In this document: piece by piece, positions 6,029-10,160 of the stretch
How positions within the stretch are numbered: the stretch's first letter is position 1
Layout: every line of letters starts with the position of its first letter
Origin: an uncultured bacterium
Lineage (GTDB): Bacteria; Bacillota; Negativicutes; Acidaminococcales; Acidaminococcaceae
Direction of reading: 5' to 3'
Assembly: GCA_905215645.1 (NCBI GenBank)
Contig: CAJMQS010000060.1
Coordinates: 1 to 10,160 of the forward strand
DNA: 10,160 nucleotides
The notes under the pieces: generated by a model
Database searches by the model: none
The model's input: only the letters and a program-made list of their open reading frames with translations
What the model was told of the DNA's origin: nothing
Translations under genes and position numbers: made by a program

Positions 6029-7777
6029 TTACTTCACATTGATCTTCCCTGCATATACACTCCCGGTCGCTACGTCCAGAGTCACCAGGTCGCCGGTCTC
6101 CAGGGCTTCCATGGCTCCTTTGGCTCCTACGATCACCGGGATGCCGTAGTTGATGCCGATGATGGCTGCCGGGGAAGTGAAGCCGCCTTCTTCAGCGATG
6201 ATGCCGCCGGCCTGGGCCGCACAGGTGCCCATCTCATTTTCCAGGGCAGCCACGGCCAGGATCATCCCCGGCTTGAACTGGGCCAGATCCGCTTTCTTTT
6301 CTACCCGCAGGACCACCCCGCTGACGGCTTTTTTGCCGATGCCCTGGCCGGAAACCACTTTCTGGCCCACATTGACCACCTGGATCAGGTTGGTGCTGCC
6401 CACTTTGCCCACGTTCATACCGGCAGTGACTACCAGGGAATCCCCTTTCTTGATGAGGCCGGCATCCAGGGCTTTCTTCAGGGACGCATCGATCAAGGCA
6501 TCGGTGCTGGCCTTGTTCTCACCCTGAAGGGGCGTCACACCCCAGTACAGGTTCATCCGGCGCAGGCTCTCTTCTTTAGGAGAAACCCCCAGTACATGGG
6601 CTTTGGGCCGGTATTTGGCCACCATCCGGGCGGTGTAGCCGCTTTCGGTGATGGACATGATGGCGTTGGCTTCCAGTTCCTGGGCGATCTGTACAGTGGC
6701 ATGGCTGATGGCATCGGTCATCTGCACCTGGGCCCCGATGCCCTTGTGCTGGAACACCTGGACATAATCGATGGCTTCTTCTGTCCGTTTGGCGATCCGA
6801 GCCATGGTCTTCACGGCTTCCAGAGGATAAGCGCCGGAAGCCGTTTCCCCGCTGAGCATGATGGCGTCCGTGCCGTCAAAGATGGAGTTGGCGATGTCGT
6901 TGGCTTCAGCCCGGGTAGCCCGGTAGTTGGTGATCATGCTTTCCAGCATCTGGGTGGCGGTGACCACCGGCTTGCCCAGCATATTGCATTTGGCGATGAT
7001 TTCCTTCTGGACAATGGGCACGTCTTCCATGGGGATCTCCACCCCCAGATCGCCCCGGGCCACCATGACTCCGTCCACCACCTGGAGGATTTCGTCGATG
7101 TTGTCCACCCCTTCCTGGTTCTCGATCTTGGCGATGATCCCCATGGGAGACCCCAGCCGTTCCAAGAGCCGGCGGATCTCCATGGCATCATGGGCGTTCC
7201 GCACGAAAGAGGCGGCCACATAGGTCATGCCATGCTGGGCAGCAAAGGTGATATCGGAAACATCCGCATCGGACAGGAAGGGCAGTTTCAGGAAGGCCCC
7301 GGGCACAGCCACCCGTTTCCGGGAGGAGATTTCCCCGCCGTTCACGACCTTGGTACGGATTTCGGTTGCTGTGGTGGATTCCACTTCCAGGGACAATTTC
7401 CCGTCGTTCAGGAGGATGGTATCCCCCCGTTTCACTTCTTCCGGCAGTCCGGCGTAGTTCACATGGGCCTTTTCTGCCGTCCCTTCCACGTCTTCCGTGG
7501 TAAGGATGAATTCGCTGCCGGGCACTAGGGTGGTCTTGTCCCCTTTGAAGAGTCCCAGACGCATTTCCGGCCCTTTGGTATCTGCCACATAGCCTACCAG
7601 CCGGCCGGCTTCCTTTTCGGCTTCCTTCAGCAGGTTCAGCCGGGCTTCACATTCGCTGTGGGAGCCATGGGAGAAGTTGAACCGGGCCAGATCCATCCCC
7701 GCTTTGATCATATCCACCAGCAGGTCTTTTTTATCGGTGGCCGGTCCCAGGGTGCAGATGATTTTCGTTTTTTTCAT
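6029..7777 (-). CDS. pyk: Pyruvate kinase with C-terminal phosphohistidine-like domain
   Basis: This enzyme converts PEP and ADP to pyruvate and ATP in the cytoplasm. The 582 residues match the long Bacillus-type form. The barrel start TKIICTLGPAT is at residues 4-14, with substrate and metal residues in R32-F-N34-F-S36-H37 and DTKGPEMR near 67-74. The B domain covers roughly 75-170. The catalytic AK217IEN follows, then ARGDLGVEIP (240-249), TATQMLESM and the IFDGTDAIMLSGETA signature (299-313). The C domain runs to about 480, and a PEP-utiliser swivel-like domain to the end. In that domain the usual TSH motif reads TSP (534-536). The ATG at 7777 fits the conserved N-terminus and has GAGGGGG 8 bases upstream; the frame is open to 7846. 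The gene lies just below etfA, separated by a terminator hairpin. Confidence 0.97.
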   Translation of the reverse strand: MKKTKIICTLGPATDKKDLLVDMIKAGMDLARFNFSHGSHSECEARLNLLKEAEKEAGRLVGYVADTKGPEMRLGLFKGDKTTLVPGSEFILTTEDVEGTAEKAHVNYAGLPEEVKRGDTILLNDGKLSLEVESTTATEIRTKVVNGGEISSRKRVAVPGAFLKLPFLSDADVSDITFAAQHGMTYVAASFVRNAHDAMEIRRLLERLGSPMGIIAKIENQEGVDNIDEILQVVDGVMVARGDLGVEIPMEDVPIVQKEIIAKCNMLGKPVVTATQMLESMITNYRATRAEANDIANSIFDGTDAIMLSGETASGAYPLEAVKTMARIAKRTEEAIDYVQVFQHKGIGAQVQMTDAISHATVQIAQELEANAIMSITESGYTARMVAKYRPKAHVLGVSPKEESLRRMNLYWGVTPLQGENKASTDALIDASLKKALDAGLIKKGDSLVVTAGMNVGKVGSTNLIQVVNVGQKVVSGQGIGKKAVSGVVLRVEKKADLAQFKPGMILAVAALENEMGTCAAQAGGIIAEEGGFTSPAAIIGINYGIPVIVGAKGAMEALETGDLVTLDVATGSVYAGKINVK

Positions 7778-7793
7778 GAACGTTTCCCCCTCT

Positions 7794-7828
7794 AAAAAAA
7801 GTCCGGACTTATAAAAGCCCGGACTTTT
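7794..7828 (-). terminator. Intrinsic terminator between etfA and pyk
   Basis: On the minus strand AAAAGTCCGG (7828-7819) pairs with CCGGACTTTT (7806-7797) around a 12-base loop, followed by more T (seven in all to 7794). It ends the etfBA transcript 18 bases after the etfA stop codon. Only 16 bases separate the T run from the pyk start codon, so any pyk promoter would have to overlap the hairpin, or pyk is fed by read-through. Confidence 0.85.
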
Positions 7829-7845
7829 CAGTTCCGTATCTAACA

Positions 7846-8868
7846 TTAGGATTCTTTGAAGGCTTTGATCTTTGCGGTCAACAGAGGCAGGATCTTCAAA
7901 GCATCGCCAACGATACCATATTTGGAGATTTCGAACATAGGAGCGTCCGGATCCTTGTTGATGCAGACAATGGTATCGGATTTGCTCATGCCGGCTTTGT
8001 GCTGTACAGAACCGGAAATCCCGCAGGCGAAGTAAATCTTCGGGGTAACGGTCTTACCGGACTGGCCAACTTGCCGAGGATGTTCGATGAACCCTTCATC
8101 CACTGCAGCACGGCTGCCGCCTACAGCGCCACCCAGCACATGGGCCAGGTCATACAGCAGGGAGAAGTTTTCTTTGGCTTTCATGCCACGGCCGCCGGAG
8201 CAGACGAACGGTGCATCATCGATGGCCATTTCGCCTTCGCTGACCACTTCTTCTCTGCGGACGCAGGTGACACGGTCATCTACATGGTTCTTCAGGGTGT
8301 AGTTGATGACTTCACCGGTACGGGAAGCATCCGGTTCCATGGCCTTGAATGTCTTGGGACGGACAGTACCCATCTGAGGACGATGTTCTTTGCACAGGAT
8401 GGTAGCCATGATGTTACCACCGGCAGCAGGACGGGTCCATTCGATCAGGCCGTCTTCTTCAGCATCCAGAATGGTGCAGTCTGCACACAGACCGGTGTTC
8501 ACCCGGGCAGCGATACGGGGCCCCAGGTCACGGCCATCGTTGGTAGCGCCGATGAATACAGCAGAAGGCTGGTATTCAGCGATCATTTCGCAGAAAGCGT
8601 TGGTGTATTCATCCGTGGAATAATATTTGAAAGCAGGATCCTGGCACACATAGACCAGATCAGCGCCCCGGGCAATCAGCTTGGACGGAACGTCTTTGGC
8701 ATCATCGGTGATCAGGACAGCAGCCAGCTTCTGGTTGCATTTGTCCGCCAGTTTCCGGCATTCACCCAACAGTTCATATACTACATGGACAGGTTCGCCT
8801 TTGTAATGTTCAACATAGACCCATAAATTCTTTTCGTTACCGGTCTTTAAACCTTTCGTGTTAGCCAT
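7846..8868 (-). CDS. etfA: Electron transfer flavoprotein alpha subunit
   Basis: This FAD-binding subunit pairs with EtfB to form the cytoplasmic ETF. In Acidaminococcus, ETF is known to carry out flavin-based electron bifurcation from NADH to ferredoxin and crotonyl-CoA together with butyryl-CoA dehydrogenase. The 340 residues include the N-terminal ETF domain and the C-terminal FAD domain. The latter carries GGSRAAVDEGF (250-260), HPRQVGQSGKTV (263-274) and the ETF-alpha signature YFACGISGSVQHKAGM (279-294), then KYGIVGDAL. The ATG at 8868 follows the etfB stop codon by 12 bases. The ribosome site TGAGGT overlaps that stop, pointing to translational coupling. No acyl-CoA dehydrogenase gene lies in the window, so the dehydrogenase partner must be encoded elsewhere. 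Confidence 0.97.
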   Translation of the reverse strand: MANTKGLKTGNEKNLWVYVEHYKGEPVHVVYELLGECRKLADKCNQKLAAVLITDDAKDVPSKLIARGADLVYVCQDPAFKYYSTDEYTNAFCEMIAEYQPSAVFIGATNDGRDLGPRIAARVNTGLCADCTILDAEEDGLIEWTRPAAGGNIMATILCKEHRPQMGTVRPKTFKAMEPDASRTGEVINYTLKNHVDDRVTCVRREEVVSEGEMAIDDAPFVCSGGRGMKAKENFSLLYDLAHVLGGAVGGSRAAVDEGFIEHPRQVGQSGKTVTPKIYFACGISGSVQHKAGMSKSDTIVCINKDPDAPMFEISKYGIVGDALKILPLLTAKIKAFKES

Positions 8869-8880
8869 TTATACCCAACC

Positions 8881-9672
8881 TCACTTCGTAATAATCTTGT
8901 CTTCGATCAGTTTGTTCACTAACTTATCGACTGCAACTGCAGGATCTTCGTCATCGAAGATTTCGCCGTGGACCTGAGTCACTTTCGGAGTGAAGCTCTT
9001 CATAACCTGAGTCGGAGAGCCAGCTTTGCCGATGATGTCCAGGGGGATTTCCAGGGCAGCAGCGGTGTAGACAGGGATTTCAGCCTTTCTGGCTTTCATT
9101 TTGCCTCTGATGCTGGCAAAACGCAGATCCTTGCTGCGCATTACGGTGACTACGCAGGGCATCTTCATGGTGAAGGTCATGGACATTTGTTCATTATCTC
9201 TGTCCACGATGACTTCGTCGCCTTTGACCTGAACTTTCAGAGCAGCAGTAACCTGGGGGAGATCCAGATGTTCTGCGATTTCAGGACCAACCTGAGCGGT
9301 ATCCCCATCGATAGCCTGACGGCCGCAGAGGATCAGATCAGGAATGCCGAAATGTTTGATGGTGTTGGCCATAGCTGCGGAAGTAGCCAGGGTGTCAGCG
9401 CCGCCGAAAGCTCTGTCGCTGACCAGTTTGGCTTCATCAGCACCCACTGCCAGGCAGTCTCTCAGGACGGATTCAGCATGGGGCGGTCCCATGGTGATGA
9501 CGGTGACATGGGCACCCAGTTCATCTTTCAGCTGCAGAGCCGTTTCCAGAGCATACTGGTCATAGGGGTTCATAATATTGGTTACACCATCTCTGACGAG
9601 GTTGTTGGTAACCGGATCGATCTTCATTTCAGCGGTATCCGGCACCTGTTTAACACATACAACGATGTTCAT
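8881..9672 (-). CDS. etfB: Electron transfer flavoprotein beta subunit
   Basis: This is the partner of EtfA; in bifurcating ETFs it holds the bifurcating beta-FAD and the NADH site. The 263 residues begin MNIVVCVKQVPDTAEMKIDP. They contain NPYDQYALE (35-43), the GGADTLATSAAMA flavin loop (90-102) and GRQAIDGDTAQVGPEIAEHL (117-136), the loop that holds beta-FAD or AMP. I recognise the sequence as near-identical to the A. fermentans EtfB, the main reason for the genus call; that is from memory, not a search. AGGAGGT lies 9 bases before the ATG at 9672. It is the first gene of etfB-etfA and has a good promoter at 9721-9749. Confidence 0.97.
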   Translation of the reverse strand: MNIVVCVKQVPDTAEMKIDPVTNNLVRDGVTNIMNPYDQYALETALQLKDELGAHVTVITMGPPHAESVLRDCLAVGADEAKLVSDRAFGGADTLATSAAMANTIKHFGIPDLILCGRQAIDGDTAQVGPEIAEHLDLPQVTAALKVQVKGDEVIVDRDNEQMSMTFTMKMPCVVTVMRSKDLRFASIRGKMKARKAEIPVYTAAALEIPLDIIGKAGSPTQVMKSFTPKVTQVHGEIFDDEDPAVAVDKLVNKLIEDKIITK

Positions 9673-9720
9673 TACAAAGCGACCTCCTAAAAATCATATA
9701 GTACAAAACCACACAGCCCC

Positions 9721-9749
9721 ATTTTAACACGTGTTCTACCGGTATGCAA
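9721..9749 (-). promoter_or_regulatory. etfBA promoter with embedded palindrome
   Basis: On the minus strand TTGCAT (9744-9749), a 17-base spacer and TAAAAT (9721-9726), about 48 bases upstream of etfB. The spacer carries a perfect palindrome AACACGTGTT (9726-9735) that overlaps the edge of the -10, a natural place for a repressor to bind. The regulator is unknown. Confidence 0.65.
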
Positions 9750-9919
9750 GGGATTGGGTGAACTTGTCAGACTAGCGTAGCAACTCCCGGGGATTAGGGA
9801 ACATTCTCTCTATACAGTGTTTTTCTCCATTTTCCTCTTCATTTCTAAATTAACGGACAATTCTATACAAGTTCTGTAACGGAAATTTCTACAGAATTGC
9901 ACGACAAATAATGGAGGTT
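9750..9919. other. Gene-free stretch upstream of the etf promoter
   Basis: AT-rich sequence with stop codons in the frames I checked and no family I recognise. The frame open on the minus strand from about 9810 to 10145 runs across a terminator, a repeat and AT palindromes, and does not look like a protein. I see no further structured site here. Confidence 0.5.
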
Positions 9920-9948
9920 TTGACGGGTATATAAGGGATTGCTTATAA
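9920..9948 (+). promoter_or_regulatory. Plus-strand promoter-like sequence
   Basis: TTGACG (9920-9925), a 17-base spacer and TTATAA (9943-9948). The hexamers and spacing are good, yet the next 200 bases hold a hairpin, repeat F and palindromes, with no gene visible. It could drive a gene beyond the window or a short structured RNA, or be a chance match in AT-rich DNA. Confidence 0.35.
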
Positions 9949-9974
9949 AAAAGGCTATTGCTTGCGCAATAGCC
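9947..9974 (-). terminator. Intrinsic terminator for a gene right of the window
   Basis: On the minus strand GGCTATTGC (9974-9966), a 4-base loop, GCAATAGCC (9961-9953), then six T (9952-9947): a textbook intrinsic terminator. It faces transcripts arriving on the minus strand from beyond the right edge, and would insulate etfBA from them. Confidence 0.8.
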
Positions 9975-9975
9975 T

Positions 9976-10046
9976 GTCATACGCCATAGGTCATACGTCA
10001 TACGCCGATGGAAGCCAGCTCTGCTGGCTCCGATTGTAGGGAAACC
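9976..10046 (+). repeat. Dispersed structured repeat, diverged copy F
   Basis: Five in-phase 7-base units: GTCATAC, GCCATAG, GTCATAC, GTCATAC and GCCGATG. Next come GA and a perfect 7-pair stem AGCCAGC (10013-10019) with GCTGGCT (10023-10029), then CCGATTGTAGGGAAACC. The order of parts is that of copies A-C, but unit, stem and tail are all diverged, so membership is less certain than for A-E. Confidence 0.55.
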
Positions 10047-10065
10047 AGTTGAAGCATATAATAGG

Positions 10066-10102
10066 TTTTGAAATTTCAAAATCAATTTAGAAAAATTGAT
10101 TT
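10066..10102. other. Two adjacent AT-rich palindromes
   Basis: TTTTGAAATTTCAAAA (10066-10081) is a perfect 16-base palindrome. It overlaps a second hairpin, AAATCAATTT (10079-10088) with AAATTGATTT (10093-10102). They share bases, so only one can form at a time. The possible roles are a weak terminator, an operator or the end of a mobile element. The remaining bases to 10160 hold AAGTGTGGACACTT and nothing else that I can assign. Confidence 0.45.
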
Positions 10103-10160
10103 CCATATACTGTACCCATAAGTGTGGACACTTTTCAAGAGTCACCCTTACCCAAAAATT

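Noticed and set aside
5774..7528. Long open frame on the plus strand, 584 codons, opposite pyk
   Set aside because: Most of it is antisense to pyruvate kinase. The rest crosses repeat E and the start of the four-helix-bundle gene, and it has low-complexity His/Gly/Asp composition.
9810..10145. Minus-strand frame of 111 codons at the right end
   Set aside because: It runs through a strong terminator, a heptamer repeat and AT palindromes; no convincing ribosome site or family.
10115..10160. End of an insertion sequence (AAGTGTGGACACTT region)
   Set aside because: It has the look of an IS terminal repeat, but no transposase, partner end or target duplication is within the window.

Overview
The window most likely comes from the chromosome of a Negativicute of the genus Acidaminococcus. 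The best evidence is the EtfB protein (8881-9672), which I recognise as close to the structurally studied EtfB of Acidaminococcus fermentans. The GC-rich coding sequence and AGGAGG-type ribosome sites of a Firmicute agree. The species cannot be fixed from the sequence alone.

Layout, left to right. A trkA-trkH potassium-uptake operon runs on the minus strand (63-2876) and ends in a GC-rich hairpin. About 400 gene-free bases follow, filled with repeats and palindromes. Next come a small unrecognised membrane protein on the minus strand (3285-3842), a repeat-bearing divergent spacer with convincing promoters, and a plus-strand membrane acyltransferase-3 family protein (4148-5224). A small, visibly lower-GC S23/four-helix-bundle gene (5470-5829, minus) sits between two near-identical 66-base repeats. 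Pyruvate kinase (6029-7777), etfA (7846-8868) and etfB (8881-9672) follow, all on the minus strand and so transcribed in the order etfB-etfA-pyk. A strong terminator hairpin lies between etfA and pyk. The right end (9750-10160) has no supported gene; it holds a promoter-like sequence, a terminator, a repeat and AT-rich palindromes.

The conserved genes are metabolic and transport housekeeping. EtfAB is the electron-transfer flavoprotein that feeds acyl-CoA dehydrogenase in amino-acid and butyrate fermentation. Pyruvate kinase makes ATP and pyruvate from PEP. TrkAH imports potassium.

The most unusual content is intergenic. Five copies (A-E), plus one diverged copy (F), share one architecture: a short array of 7-base units of the type RGTCNNN; a closing RGCC unit; a GGAYAR-like linker (changed in D); a stem-loop whose arms differ between copies but stay complementary; and a tail resembling TTNTGAANATGTAAAACC. 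The compensating arm changes suggest selection on a folded RNA or a DNA hairpin. A second, distinct hairpin family (G4-5, then TGTTGCA) sits 1-2 bases after the stop codons of both trkH and the four-helix-bundle gene.
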